From NCBI GenBank assembly GCA_002070455.1, contig MWDG01000012.1, forward strand, positions 1-59,294: a stretch of DNA of 59,294 nucleotides. The letters run 5' to 3'. This DNA is from Deltaproteobacteria bacterium ADurb.Bin151 (GTDB taxonomy: Bacteria > Desulfobacterota > Syntrophia > Syntrophales > Smithellaceae). The notes beneath the pieces are model-generated. The model ran no database searches and was not told the origin of the DNA. It worked only from the letters and a program-made list of their open reading frames with translations. Shown in pieces: positions 8,112-16,990 of the stretch. The position numbers were made by a program, and so were the translations under genes. Positions within the stretch are counted from its first letter, which is position 1; each line of letters begins with the position of its first letter.

Positions 8112-10865
8112 CTAGATTTCCTGTTTTTTCAATAGCAAGACCGTTAAAGTCTGAATCGTGATATAGGCAACAAGAAGAAAAACAAAGTTCCAAGCAAGCT
8201 CGGTGAAACCGATTGCCTTGGTAAATGTACCTACACTGATATTTACGAAATATCGTGCAGGAAAAATCCTTGAAAAGACTTCGGCGCCTCCTACCAGGGA
8301 GGAAGCAGGTGAAATGAGCCCTGAGAATTCGAAAGAAGGCACCAGAGTCAGGGCAAAAGCGGCCACAAGAGAAGCGATCTGTGTCCGGGTAAAGGTCGAG
8401 ATAAGAAGACCAATGCCGGTGCTGGTAATGATATAGAGCACTGTCCCGACAATCAGGGCTGAAAAACTGCCCCTGAACGGAATATGAAACAGGAATTTAA
8501 TCACAACAAGAAGGATGATGAACGTTATTAATGTAATCACGATGTAGGGAACCTGCTTTCCCCAGAGGAATTCAAGTCTGGTCATGGGACTTGAATAGAA
8601 ATTGGTGATAGATCCCAGTTCTTTTTCCCTGACTACCCCGATGGCCGTGAGCATGGCAGGAACAAGCATGAGCACGACGGCAAGCAGACCGGGAACAACA
8701 GAATATTTGCTCCTTAGCATAGGGTTATACCAGTACCGGGGCTGCACGTGGGTGGAAGAAGACTCCATACGCACAGGCGAACGGTCAGCGACGCCGATCA
8801 GGTAAGTCTGATGCACAGCTTCCGCATAGTTCTTGTTGGTCTCGGCCCGAAACGGCATGGTGCCGTCTATCCAGAAACCTACGGAAGGCCTCTGCCCCCT
8901 CTTCATGTCCTTTTCGAAATTCGGGGGAATCTCGATGACCATGTTGAACTTGCCACTCTGAAAGCCCTTGTCTATCTCGAAATGCGAGTGTACAGGCTTT
9001 TGTTGGCTGAAGTAGCGCGAACCGGAAAAATTATTCAGGTAATCACGGCTCAACATTTTCTGATCATTGTCCAGAACACTGTATTTGATGTTTTCAATAT
9101 CTGTAGATATTCCGAAGCCAAAAACTATGAGAAGAAAGGGCGAAATGATGAAGGAGGTAATGAGCCGGATCGGATCGCGGAACAATTCGATAGCTTCCCT
9201 CCGGGCCAGGGCCGCCAGCCTGTAAATATCAAAGTAGCGGCCATGTTTTTTTACACGATCCGGTTTCATCATGAATGGAACGGTTTGTTTTTCATTATCC
9301 ATCCCATTGGTTTTATTTTCGGCAAGATCATCCTTGATATAGGCGATAAAAGCCTCTTCAAGTGTGTTGGAGTTACGCGCGCGGATAAGATCTTTTGGCG
9401 CAGCGCAGGCCAATACATGGCCCATACTCATGAGGGCGACCCTGTCGCAGCGGCCTGCCTCATTCATGTAATGGGTAGTCACAAATATGGTAACCCCGTC
9501 CCCTCTGGAGAGATTGATGAGCAGGTCCCAGAAATGGTCTCTGGCCACAGGATCAACACCTGACGTCGGTTCGTCCAGAATCAGGATCTCCGGTCTATGA
9601 ATTGCTGCAACGGCCAGGGAGAGGCGCTGACGGATTCCGAGGGGAAGGCTCTCCGTCTCATCGTCCATGACATCATTCAGGTTGAACTTCTCAGCCATTT
9701 CCTTTACCCTGGAAGGAACATCCTCTTTCGGTAAATCAAAAAGATGTGCATGCATGCTCAGGTTCTGCCGAACGGTCAGCTCACCGTACAGCGAAAAGTT
9801 CTGTGACATGTAGCCGATGCGCTTTTTCAGCCCAACGCTTCCTGTTTCCACAGAACGTCCAAAGATGGTAGCCTGACCGTGTGTCGGATGCAAAAGTCCG
9901 GTGAGCATTTTCATCGTAGTGGTTTTACCGCAACCGTTCGATCCGACAAAACCAAAAATTTCCCCCCTGGGTATGGTGAAGGAGACGTCATCGACAGCAG
10001 TAAAGTCACCAAATTTTTTGGTAAGGTGTTTTGCCTCAATTGCAGAACCGTCATCCGATGCGATCCTCGGCGGTGTCGTAAAGACCTTGTGCCCATAGCG
10101 CATTTCTTCCGGCAACATGGCAATGTATGCGTCTTCAATCGTCGTTTTGCCTGTTTGCTCCTTCAACTGTGGAGGTGTTCCTGTAGCAAGGATCCGTCCA
10201 CCCTCCATCATGACGAGCCAATCGAGGTGTTCAGCCTCTTCCATATAGGCAGTTGCAACGATGATGCTCATCCCTGCATGGTGGACTCTCATACCTTTGA
10301 TAAGCTCCCAGAACTGACGACGTGAAAGAGGGTCGACACCCGTAGTGGGTTCATCCATAATGAGCACATCAGGGTCGTGAATCAGTGCGCAGCATAAGCC
10401 CAGTTTCTGCTTCATGCCTCCTGAAAGCTGTCCTGCAGGCCGGTTTGCAAAGGCTTCAAGGTTTGTGGCTTTCAAAAGCCTCTTGATTCGTTCGTTTCGT
10501 TCGTCGCGGTTGTACCCAAAGAGACGTCCGAAAAAATCAACATTCTCATAGACGGAAAGCGTAGCATAGAGATTCTGGCCGAGACCTTGGGGGATATAAG
10601 CAATATTCGAGCAGACATCGTGACGGTGGGTCCCTGAACGCATGGAACTGCCCAGAACATGAATGTCGCCTGTCTGTATTTTTTTCTGTCCTGCGATGAG
10701 TCCGAGCAGGGTTGATTTGCCCACACCGTCGGGTCCGATAAAACCGACTTCACATCCGGCGGGGATTTGAAGGTCAATGGAATCAAGAGCAAGCTTCTTA
10801 CCGTAGCAGTGCTTTATTCCTTCGATGTGTGCGATGGGTTCACGGCCGTTCATGCGAACATTCAC
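8112..10865 (-). CDS. rbbA: RbbA/YhiH-type double ABC ATPase fused to an ABC-2 permease
   Basis: Three modules. NBD1: Walker A GPDGVGKST 44-52, signature LSGGM 147-151, Walker B/DEP 167-173. NBD2: Walker A GSNGCGKTT 308-316, signature LPLGIRQ 407-413, DEP near 431-433. From about residue 565 to 917 there is an ABC-2 membrane domain with a large external loop. The NBD2 signature departs from LSGGQ, as in YbhF-type proteins. E. coli RbbA was described as a ribosome-associated ATPase; the fusion and its HlyD/permease neighbours argue for an exporter. The start is GTG at 10865, overlapping the HlyD stop by 4 bases (GTGA); an in-frame ATG at 10853 is an alternative. Confidence 0.88.
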   Translation of the reverse strand: MNVRMNGREPIAHIEGIKHCYGKKLALDSIDLQIPAGCEVGFIGPDGVGKSTLLGLIAGQKKIQTGDIHVLGSSMRSGTHRHDVCSNIAYIPQGLGQNLYATLSVYENVDFFGRLFGYNRDERNERIKRLLKATNLEAFANRPAGQLSGGMKQKLGLCCALIHDPDVLIMDEPTTGVDPLSRRQFWELIKGMRVHHAGMSIIVATAYMEEAEHLDWLVMMEGGRILATGTPPQLKEQTGKTTIEDAYIAMLPEEMRYGHKVFTTPPRIASDDGSAIEAKHLTKKFGDFTAVDDVSFTIPRGEIFGFVGSNGCGKTTTMKMLTGLLHPTHGQATIFGRSVETGSVGLKKRIGYMSQNFSLYGELTVRQNLSMHAHLFDLPKEDVPSRVKEMAEKFNLNDVMDDETESLPLGIRQRLSLAVAAIHRPEILILDEPTSGVDPVARDHFWDLLINLSRGDGVTIFVTTHYMNEAGRCDRVALMSMGHVLACAAPKDLIRARNSNTLEEAFIAYIKDDLAENKTNGMDNEKQTVPFMMKPDRVKKHGRYFDIYRLAALARREAIELFRDPIRLITSFIISPFLLIVFGFGISTDIENIKYSVLDNDQKMLSRDYLNNFSGSRYFSQQKPVHSHFEIDKGFQSGKFNMVIEIPPNFEKDMKRGQRPSVGFWIDGTMPFRAETNKNYAEAVHQTYLIGVADRSPVRMESSSTHVQPRYWYNPMLRSKYSVVPGLLAVVLMLVPAMLTAIGVVREKELGSITNFYSSPMTRLEFLWGKQVPYIVITLITFIILLVVIKFLFHIPFRGSFSALIVGTVLYIITSTGIGLLISTFTRTQIASLVAAFALTLVPSFEFSGLISPASSLVGGAEVFSRIFPARYFVNISVGTFTKAIGFTELAWNFVFLLVAYITIQTLTVLLLKKQEI

Positions 10866-11839
10866 TTAAAGAGTTCCGTCCATTTCGCGGATGGATTCAA
10901 CCGGATATATGAAACTCCCGGCATGCCCGGTTTCAATCGGGGATCATTAAATTCCTCAACTCTGATTTTCACCCGGAAAACGAGCATCTGGCGCTCCTCT
11001 GTCGCCTCAACCTCTTTGGGGGTGAACTGTGCCTTTTCAGAAACATAGGCAACCCGCGCAGCAAACTGCCTGTCCGGTATCGCGTCGAGGACAACCTTCG
11101 CTTCATCACCCAAAGGAATGCCGCCTGCATATCGCTCCGGCAGATAAATATTCATGTAAATGTCTGTGAGATCAATAATGGTTAATACCTTGCCTCCATT
11201 GGGCATAACTTCGCCAGGTTCAGCGAGGCGGAACATTACCCGTCCCTTGATGGGGCTTTTCAGCATGCAGTCATTGATCTCGGCTTTCAACATTTCTACG
11301 AGGGCCAGTTTGGCCTCGATAGCATTTTCGGCCTCTGCGACGGATGATGCGGCCGCTGCATATTCTGCATTATATGTCTGCTTGGTTGTCCGAACGCGGT
11401 CGTGTTCCTGTTGTGTATAGATTCCCTTTGCAAAGAGAGCATTGGACCGCTCAAGCTCTTTCCCTGCAAGATCCATTTTCGAGCGAACCCCTTCAAGCAT
11501 GGACAGGGCGGTTTTACGCGCCTGCATGGACCGTTTCACCTCGGCTTCGGCCTGTTTTAACTGGGCCGAGAGTGTGGTGGTATCGATTTTGGCCACGATC
11601 TGGTTTTTCTCACAGAAATCTCCCTCTTTCACAAGGACTTCTGCGAGACGCCCCGCAAGCTTTGCTGCAATATCCACCTCGATTGCCTCAAGACGGCCAT
11701 TGCCCATCACAAAACCCTGTGGAACAGCATTTCTGTCTTTGCTGATATAGAGATAAAAAACAAGACCCCCTGCTAACAGAACCAGGGCCACAATGACGAC
11801 TGACTTTTTAAGAACATTTCCCTTTTCGGCCATATCCAC
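10862..11839 (-). CDS. yhiI: HlyD-family periplasmic adaptor, YhiI-like
   Basis: Membrane-fusion protein with an N-terminal TM anchor at about residues 13-33. A biotinyl-lipoyl-like half motif follows (GRLEAIEVDIAAKLAGRL), then a long alpha-helical hairpin (about 90-185, rich in A/E/K/Q), the second lipoyl half (LKSPIKGRVMFRLAEPGEV) and a beta-barrel. The length of 325 aa is usual. It is the first gene of the yhiI-rbbA-yhhJ-like operon and would link the inner-membrane ABC pair to an outer-membrane channel; no TolC homologue is in the window. Confidence 0.88.
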   Translation of the reverse strand: MDMAEKGNVLKKSVVIVALVLLAGGLVFYLYISKDRNAVPQGFVMGNGRLEAIEVDIAAKLAGRLAEVLVKEGDFCEKNQIVAKIDTTTLSAQLKQAEAEVKRSMQARKTALSMLEGVRSKMDLAGKELERSNALFAKGIYTQQEHDRVRTTKQTYNAEYAAAASSVAEAENAIEAKLALVEMLKAEINDCMLKSPIKGRVMFRLAEPGEVMPNGGKVLTIIDLTDIYMNIYLPERYAGGIPLGDEAKVVLDAIPDRQFAARVAYVSEKAQFTPKEVEATEERQMLVFRVKIRVEEFNDPRLKPGMPGVSYIRLNPSAKWTELFK

Positions 11840-12231
11840 CCTTCATAAAATCACAATTTAGTATAATCATGAGAGAAACGCTTTAATGATTCCATTCATC
11901 ATATGATTTCAGCGAGCTGTCTTCTCAAACCATAAATCGGGGCATCCATCAGGTTCTTCAATACCTTTTCAAATTCAACTTCGCAAAGGCATGATTGAAA
12001 ATTGTATGACAAACCTGTTGATTCCTTTTTTTGATGGGAACTATAGGGAACGAGGTCCTGTATGTCAAGAAAATCTCGTTGACAGCTCGCGAAAAAGAAA
12101 AAGGCAGAAAACGTTGCCTCTACCGATAAATTAAAAAATCTTGATTTCTTCAAAAGGACTGCACTCTGATCCAATATGTGATAGATACATTCGTGGTAAA
12201 TAAAAACTGGCAACAGAAGGACATAAAAGGC
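11840..12231. other. Divergent intergenic region between the exporter operon and Fe-S paralogue 1
   Basis: About 390 bases. A minus-strand reading frame (11899-12213, 104 codons) is open, but I could not match its product to a family, it overlaps the upstream part of the next gene, and it has no clear SD, so it is not called. No convincing -35/-10 pair or hairpin with a T run was found. A regulator gene often found beside such exporters is absent. Confidence 0.5.
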
Positions 12232-13290
12232 ATGAGCGATATCTATGAATGTTTACGGGATAAGCTAGAAACCATGGCGACCGGTTACCCCGCAACGAAA
12301 GATGGAGTTGAGATCAAAATCCTTCAACATCTGTTCAGTGAGGATGATGCGGCATTATTCCTGAAGATGGACCCCTCGCCTGAAACGGCAAATCAACTGG
12401 CCTCACGTCTTGGCACCGATATTGCGGAAACGGCGCAGCGACTCGAATCAATGGCGCGAAAAGGACTGATCTTCCGGGTAAAACAGGACGATGCAATCTG
12501 TTATTTTCCGGTTCCTTTTATCGTAGGTATTTATGAGTTTCAGTTAAATAACTTGAATAAACCATTGTTGAAGGATATCTCCCGGTATTATCTTGACGGC
12601 CTGGGCGCGACTTTTCACGGACAGAAAACACCGCACCTTCGCTCCATCCCCATTAATACTGAAATCGTTGCTGACCATCCCATCGCCGCCTACGATGACG
12701 CGTTTGCCATCATCAAGAGCAAATCACGCATCGCCGTTGCCGAATGCTTCTGCCGTAAAGCAGTCCGGCTTTATGGAAAGACATGCTCCCATTCCCTGGA
12801 GACGTGTCTGCAGTTTGAGACCTTCGCTGATTATTACGTAGAAAATGGAATGGCGCGCTACATCAACACCGATAAAGCCTTGGCCATTCTGAAGCAAAGC
12901 GAGGCGGAAGGTCTGGTGATCCATATTCTGAATTCGCAGCAAGTGGAGGCCATGTGCTGCTGCTGTTCATGCTGCTGCGGCATGTTAATTTCGCTTAAGC
13001 TGTTTCCGGCACCGGCCCTGGCAGTAAAAAGCAACTATGCCTGCGTGTTTGATGAATCCAGCTGCACACAGTGTGGAGTCTGCGCCAGCCGCTGCACTGT
13101 GAGTGCATTAAAGATGAAGGACGATAAAATCACATTTTATGCTAATCGCTGCATTGGCTGCGGTCTTTGTGTGACCACATGTCCGGCCGGGTCTTTAAAA
13201 CTGGAAAGAAAACCGGACAACAAATTGTACACCCCACCGCCAAGGATATACGATACCTTTGACATCATGAGCCGGGAAAAAGTGGAATGA
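12232..13290 (+). CDS. wHTH / Cys-cluster / 2x[4Fe-4S] ferredoxin-type protein (paralogue 1)
   Basis: About 352 aa. The N-terminus (about 1-115) reads as a winged helix: TANQLASRLG, then an ESMARKGLIF recognition-like helix and a wing, then FIVGIYEF. A central region carries CFCR followed by two further cysteines (C-x-C-R-x10-C-x6-C). After AEGLVIH comes an exceptional MCCCCSCCCG run. The C-terminus holds two bacterial-ferredoxin motifs, CTQCGVCASRC and CIGCGLCVTTC. Two related genes lie at 55208 and 57598. The ATG at 12232 is chosen because homologous N-termini align there and GAAGGA lies 10 bases upstream; an upstream ATG at 12178 would add 18 residues. Probably cytoplasmic and redox-active. 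Whether it binds DNA, carries electrons or senses redox state is unknown. Confidence 0.8.
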   Translation: MSDIYECLRDKLETMATGYPATKDGVEIKILQHLFSEDDAALFLKMDPSPETANQLASRLGTDIAETAQRLESMARKGLIFRVKQDDAICYFPVPFIVGIYEFQLNNLNKPLLKDISRYYLDGLGATFHGQKTPHLRSIPINTEIVADHPIAAYDDAFAIIKSKSRIAVAECFCRKAVRLYGKTCSHSLETCLQFETFADYYVENGMARYINTDKALAILKQSEAEGLVIHILNSQQVEAMCCCCSCCCGMLISLKLFPAPALAVKSNYACVFDESSCTQCGVCASRCTVSALKMKDDKITFYANRCIGCGLCVTTCPAGSLKLERKPDNKLYTPPPRIYDTFDIMSREKVE

Positions 13291-13358
13291 ATTCAGAATA
13301 ATTTATGAGTGGAATAATGCATCGTTTCGATTCTGCCTACACACAGCGGACACAGAAT

Positions 13359-14045
13359 CTAATCATATTCCTCGAGATACCGCTCGATATAATCCCTGAC
13401 TTTGTTTTTTGGCTGGTAAATCCCGAAGTGGCCCTCGCAAAGGATGTCAGCCTCCAGTAAAAGCAAAACGTTCATGGATTTTCTCCAGGCCGCGATGTCA
13501 GAATCAAAAGCCCTGTTAAACGGGCCGTGAATATCCTGCCCGAATAAAATCCTCTGTCCTGCCCTGTCCAGATAGACCGAAATGGAACCCGGCGTATGTC
13601 CGGGAGTATGGAGGCAGTGCAGATCCTCTTGGCCGAAGTTCAATATTTCGTGCGCTCCTTTTAACTTCCGATCTACGCGGGTCGGAGGGAAAGTTGTTCC
13701 GTACCAATTGGCCGCGGTCTTCATTGAATCACCGGTTTCCAGAGCCCGCGCGTCCAGTTCATGAATGACGATTTCAGACTTGTATTTTTCACGGAAATAA
13801 GTTGCAGAACCGATATGATCAATATGGCAGTGCGTTAAGATGATTTGGGTGAGTTTGGACGGTTTCAAACCCAGCATTTCAATATTACGGTCAAGTTGAG
13901 ACGAACTGTTCCCCGCCCCTGAATCAATCATGACCAGTTCATCGCCGAAATCGACCAGGTATACCGCCGCATCCTCTGGCCGTGTGACATTTGGACCGCC
14001 AATTAAATAAATCCCTTCTGCAATTTCCTCTGTTTTCATTTTCAT
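13359..14045 (-). CDS. Metallo-beta-lactamase-fold hydrolase
   Basis: MBL-fold protein with the dinuclear zinc motif HCHIDH (H72, H74, D76, H77), a later HTPGHTPG and a DIHGPF segment, 228 aa. This is the glyoxalase-II/flavodiiron-like size class, but without a substrate-specific domain. It starts 3 bases after the pyrD stop, so it is probably the last gene of the addB-to-pyrD-side transcription run. Alternative ATG starts are 6 bases apart (14045, 14039). The substrate is unknown; thioester or lactone hydrolysis is possible by family. Confidence 0.82.
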   Translation of the reverse strand: MKMKTEEIAEGIYLIGGPNVTRPEDAAVYLVDFGDELVMIDSGAGNSSSQLDRNIEMLGLKPSKLTQIILTHCHIDHIGSATYFREKYKSEIVIHELDARALETGDSMKTAANWYGTTFPPTRVDRKLKGAHEILNFGQEDLHCLHTPGHTPGSISVYLDRAGQRILFGQDIHGPFNRAFDSDIAAWRKSMNVLLLLEADILCEGHFGIYQPKNKVRDYIERYLEEYD

Positions 14046-14048
14046 CTT

Positions 14049-14984
14049 CTAGGTTTGCAGCGTTCCCACAATATCTGTAATCTTTTTAATTTTATTTTCG
14101 TGCAGGTAGTGCCGGATCCCGTCGATGATTTCGACCGATGCACACGGGTTGATAAAATTTGCGGTGCCGATCTGCACTGCCGTTGCCCCTGCAATCATAT
14201 ATTCCAGGGCGTCTTCAGCCGTCATGATACCGCCGATGCCGATTACCGGGATGGACACTTTCTGTGCCACCTGCCAGACCATACGCAGGCCAACCGGTTT
14301 TATGGCCGGACCCGAAAGGCCACCAGTAATGTTTTTCAGATGAGGCGTCCTGGTCTTGAGATCAATGGACATCCCTGTAATTGTATTGATCAGCGAAACC
14401 GCATCTGCGCCCGCTTTTTCCACGGCTAAAGCGATGGAGGCAATATCCGTAACATTGGGGGTGAGTTTGACAATCACGGGCAGGTGTGTCTCGGCCTTGA
14501 CACGACGAGTCACCTGGGCTGCCGCTTTCGGATCTGAACCGAAACTCAAGCCTCCCTTTCTCACATTCGGACAGGAAACATTGATCTCCAGGGCATGAAC
14601 CCCGTCCACCCGGTTCAGTTTCGAGGCAACCTGAGCATATTCCTGATAGCTCTCTCCATAGATATTGGCAATGACAGCCACATCGTAGCGGCGCAAAAAG
14701 GGGAGTTTCTCGTCAATAAAAACATCGACACCGACATTCTGCAACCCCACGGCGTTGAGCATACCTCCCGACGTTTCCATAATGCGCGGCGGCGGATTTC
14801 CCTGTCGCGGTTTTAATGACAGTCCTTTCACAACGATGCCGCCCAGGCGGTTCAGGTCGACATAATCGGAATACTCTTCACCGTAACCGAATGTCCCGGA
14901 AGCCGTCATCACCGGATTTTTCATTTTCAGTCCGGCAATTTTCACAGCCATCATCGTCTCTGTTTTACCTTTTTTGTTTTTCAC
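14049..14984 (-). CDS. pyrD: Dihydroorotate dehydrogenase, class 1B catalytic subunit
   Basis: FMN enzyme oxidising dihydroorotate to orotate in pyrimidine synthesis. It has the class 1 catalytic cysteine in NVSCPN (C138), not serine as in class 2. Other motifs are ASGTFGYG near the N-terminus, VVKGLSLKPRQGNPPPR, and the FMN-phosphate motifs GIGGI and GATAVQIGT. The adjacent pyrK places it in class 1B (NAD-linked heterotetramer). The start could be GTG at 14984, with GGGA in the end of pyrK as SD, or ATG at 14954/14951; the latter gives the usual family N-terminus. Confidence 0.95.
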   Translation of the reverse strand: MKNKKGKTETMMAVKIAGLKMKNPVMTASGTFGYGEEYSDYVDLNRLGGIVVKGLSLKPRQGNPPPRIMETSGGMLNAVGLQNVGVDVFIDEKLPFLRRYDVAVIANIYGESYQEYAQVASKLNRVDGVHALEINVSCPNVRKGGLSFGSDPKAAAQVTRRVKAETHLPVIVKLTPNVTDIASIALAVEKAGADAVSLINTITGMSIDLKTRTPHLKNITGGLSGPAIKPVGLRMVWQVAQKVSIPVIGIGGIMTAEDALEYMIAGATAVQIGTANFINPCASVEIIDGIRHYLHENKIKKITDIVGTLQT

Positions 14985-14986
14985 GA

Positions 14987-15802
14987 TTATTCCCAGACAA
15001 TGTCCTTCAGTTCAAACACCGGTCCATCTGCACAAACCCGTTTGTAGGTCTTCTGCCCGTAATCATCCTTCACGGCAACAGCGCAGCCGACGCAAGCGCC
15101 GACACCGCAGGCCATTTTTTCCTCCAGTGACACCTGGCAGAAATATTCCGGATCCAGTATGCCGGACAGTGCCCGAATCATCGGCCGGGGACCACAGGCA
15201 TAAATCGAGGTATCGGCCGGGTCATATATCCTGAGGTCCTTCTGGAACGCCTTCGTCACCAGGGTTTTCATTCCCGCTGAACCGTCATCCGTGCAGGCAA
15301 TCACTCTGCCGCAGTACTGATGAACACGGTTGAACCCTATAAGCGTGTCCGCTGACTGCGCACCCAGATAAAAGGTCATGGAATCAGAACTTCGGCAAAC
15401 TTTCCTGCAAAGATTCTGAGCTAACAAGGACAAGGGTGCGATGCCGATGCCGCCCGCAATGAATATAATATTCCCGGTCGTTGGGGTTGCAAAATGGCCT
15501 TTCCCCAACGGACCGTTTACTTCAACAAGCGATCCTTTGATTAATCCTGCCAGGATCCTTGTTCCCTTCCCCACCACCCGGAAGAGAAGTTCAATTGTGC
15601 AGTTCATCCGGCCGCGCACAAAAGAATAAATGCTGATAGGACGGGAAAGAAAGGGATCGTTTAAACCGGCAATGCGGATCATGACAAACTGCCCGGGCAT
15701 GGGTTCAACAAAACCATAAGGCAGCGTTACCTTCATCAGGAAAAAATTTTTCCGGATCTCCTCATTGCGGGAAACTTCCCCAATGTAAATATCTTTAGGC
15801 AT
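14987..15802 (-). CDS. pyrK: Dihydroorotate dehydrogenase electron-transfer subunit
   Basis: FAD/[2Fe-2S] subunit that passes electrons from PyrD to NAD+. The FAD motif RPISIYS is in the N-terminal barrel, and GGIGIAP marks the nucleotide-binding half. The C-terminal iron-sulfur site is C232-x4-C237-x2-C240-x16-C257. The length of 271 aa is typical. It overlaps rimI by 8 bases and precedes pyrD by 2 bases, which indicates tight co-translation. Confidence 0.94.
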   Translation of the reverse strand: MPKDIYIGEVSRNEEIRKNFFLMKVTLPYGFVEPMPGQFVMIRIAGLNDPFLSRPISIYSFVRGRMNCTIELLFRVVGKGTRILAGLIKGSLVEVNGPLGKGHFATPTTGNIIFIAGGIGIAPLSLLAQNLCRKVCRSSDSMTFYLGAQSADTLIGFNRVHQYCGRVIACTDDGSAGMKTLVTKAFQKDLRIYDPADTSIYACGPRPMIRALSGILDPEYFCQVSLEEKMACGVGACVGCAVAVKDDYGQKTYKRVCADGPVFELKDIVWE

Positions 15803-16289
15803 TCTGTTCTTCCTGTTGTTTTTCAGCCCACATCACCAGGGCATCCTCATGGGTATCGGTGTAGTATTGAACTCTCTTTCCTTTTACTACAAAACCGCAT
15901 TTCCGGTAAAGATTTATTGCTCCCCTGTTTGATTCGCGGACCTCCAGAGTCTGTCGATTGATCCCCACCTGCGCGGCAATTCCCCTCATCAGGCTCATCA
16001 GACTGTAAGCAAGGCCCCGCCTGCGGAATTCAGATTTTACAGCAAGATTGTGCAAATGAACTTCATCGGCGACAAACCAGAATATAATGTAGGCAGCGAT
16101 CATTGCTTTTCCGTTGAGCTCGATTTTTACAACCAGACACTGGGCATGTTCTGTCCTCAGCTCGTCCATAAACATGCCTTCTGTCCAAGGTGTGGGAAAT
16201 GATACGCGTTCAATGGCCAGAATTTCCGGCAAATCCTCTTTTTTCATCAGATCGACACTGATTTGATTTTGCGTATCTTCAGATGACAT
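15795..16289 (-). CDS. rimI: Ribosomal-protein-alanine N-acetyltransferase-like GNAT
   Basis: GNAT-fold acetyltransferase of about 164 aa. Family marks are ERVSFPTPWTEGMF near the N-terminus, VHLHNLAVKSEFRRRGLAYSL (acetyl-CoA loop RRRGLA), LEVRESN and a YRKCGF end motif, a pattern close to RimI. It would acetylate the N-terminus of S18 if RimI. I prefer the ATG at 16289 (TTGGA upstream, 11-base overlap with the EIIC gene) over a TTG at 16313. Confidence 0.83.
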   Translation of the reverse strand: MSSEDTQNQISVDLMKKEDLPEILAIERVSFPTPWTEGMFMDELRTEHAQCLVVKIELNGKAMIAAYIIFWFVADEVHLHNLAVKSEFRRRGLAYSLMSLMRGIAAQVGINRQTLEVRESNRGAINLYRKCGFVVKGKRVQYYTDTHEDALVMWAEKQQEEQNA

Positions 16290-16974
16290 GGAAAAATTCC
16301 AAAGCGACGGCAACCACTAAAAATATTCCGCAGAAAACAGGGATTGCGCCGCGGAGCTTAATGGTGTTGATCGCTACAGCAATACCCAGCAGAGGCAGGA
16401 AATAGTATGTCATCAACAGCATGGACTTGATTTCTGAAGGCAACCCCGGAAAGATGATGATCAACAGATAAATCAAAGTAAATTGCAGCGCGACAAGCAC
16501 AAGGATATAAAACGCAAATAACTTGGCCATACCCAGGTATATCTTTTTCTCAATAGCGCGTATATCGAGCCTTTTGGCCGCCTCCAGGGCCTGATCGGAA
16601 AGAAGGTTATTGGACTCGACAATCTTTACATCCATTCTTTTGACGATAATTCCAAAAGGGATTGCAAGCAGAATCGACAATGCCGTCAGCTCTTTTGTTA
16701 CGGATCCAAGTGCCTGGCCGGCAAGGATGGCTGTTGAAGCGGCCAGAACGGCGACGATGGAATCGTTGGGAGGAATATAAATGCCTATGGGAATACGTTC
16801 CATCCAGAATAATTCGAGCATCGCCCCGATGATTAATCCCGCATAAGGATTGCCCAGAATGAAGCCGATGACGGGAGCGATAATGACCGGCCGGCAAACC
16901 ATTGTCTGCATAAAAACACGGTCAAGACAAAGCAGACTGCCGACCAATGATATGAGAATTACTTTTAAAACCAT
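16279..16974 (-). CDS. PTS mannose/fructose/sorbose-family EIIC
   Basis: Very hydrophobic 231-aa membrane protein with about seven TM segments. GNPYAGLIIGAMLELFWMERIPIG and the PPNDSIVAVLAA region match the EIIC half of the mannose-type permease. Mannose-family transporters need EIID beside EIIC, but no EIID gene follows: rimI begins inside the end of this gene. It lies downstream of EIIA and EIIB in the same unit. Confidence 0.82.
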   Translation of the reverse strand: MVLKVILISLVGSLLCLDRVFMQTMVCRPVIIAPVIGFILGNPYAGLIIGAMLELFWMERIPIGIYIPPNDSIVAVLAASTAILAGQALGSVTKELTALSILLAIPFGIIVKRMDVKIVESNNLLSDQALEAAKRLDIRAIEKKIYLGMAKLFAFYILVLVALQFTLIYLLIIIFPGLPSEIKSMLLMTYYFLPLLGIAVAINTIKLRGAIPVFCGIFLVVAVALEFFHVI

Positions 16975-16990
16975 TTCCTTACCAGCCTGT

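Noticed and set aside
8748..9563. 271-codon plus-strand frame inside the RbbA-like gene
   Set aside because: Antisense to a clear family member, no recognisable domain, no SD; composition fits a shadow.
11899..12213. 104-codon minus-strand frame between the exporter operon and paralogue 1
   Set aside because: No family match, no SD, and it runs into the upstream part of the next gene; kept only as a note in the intergenic entry.
13329..13359. Hairpin GATTCTG/CAGAATC between paralogue 1 and the MBL gene
   Set aside because: 17-base loop and no T run on either strand; too weak to call a terminator.
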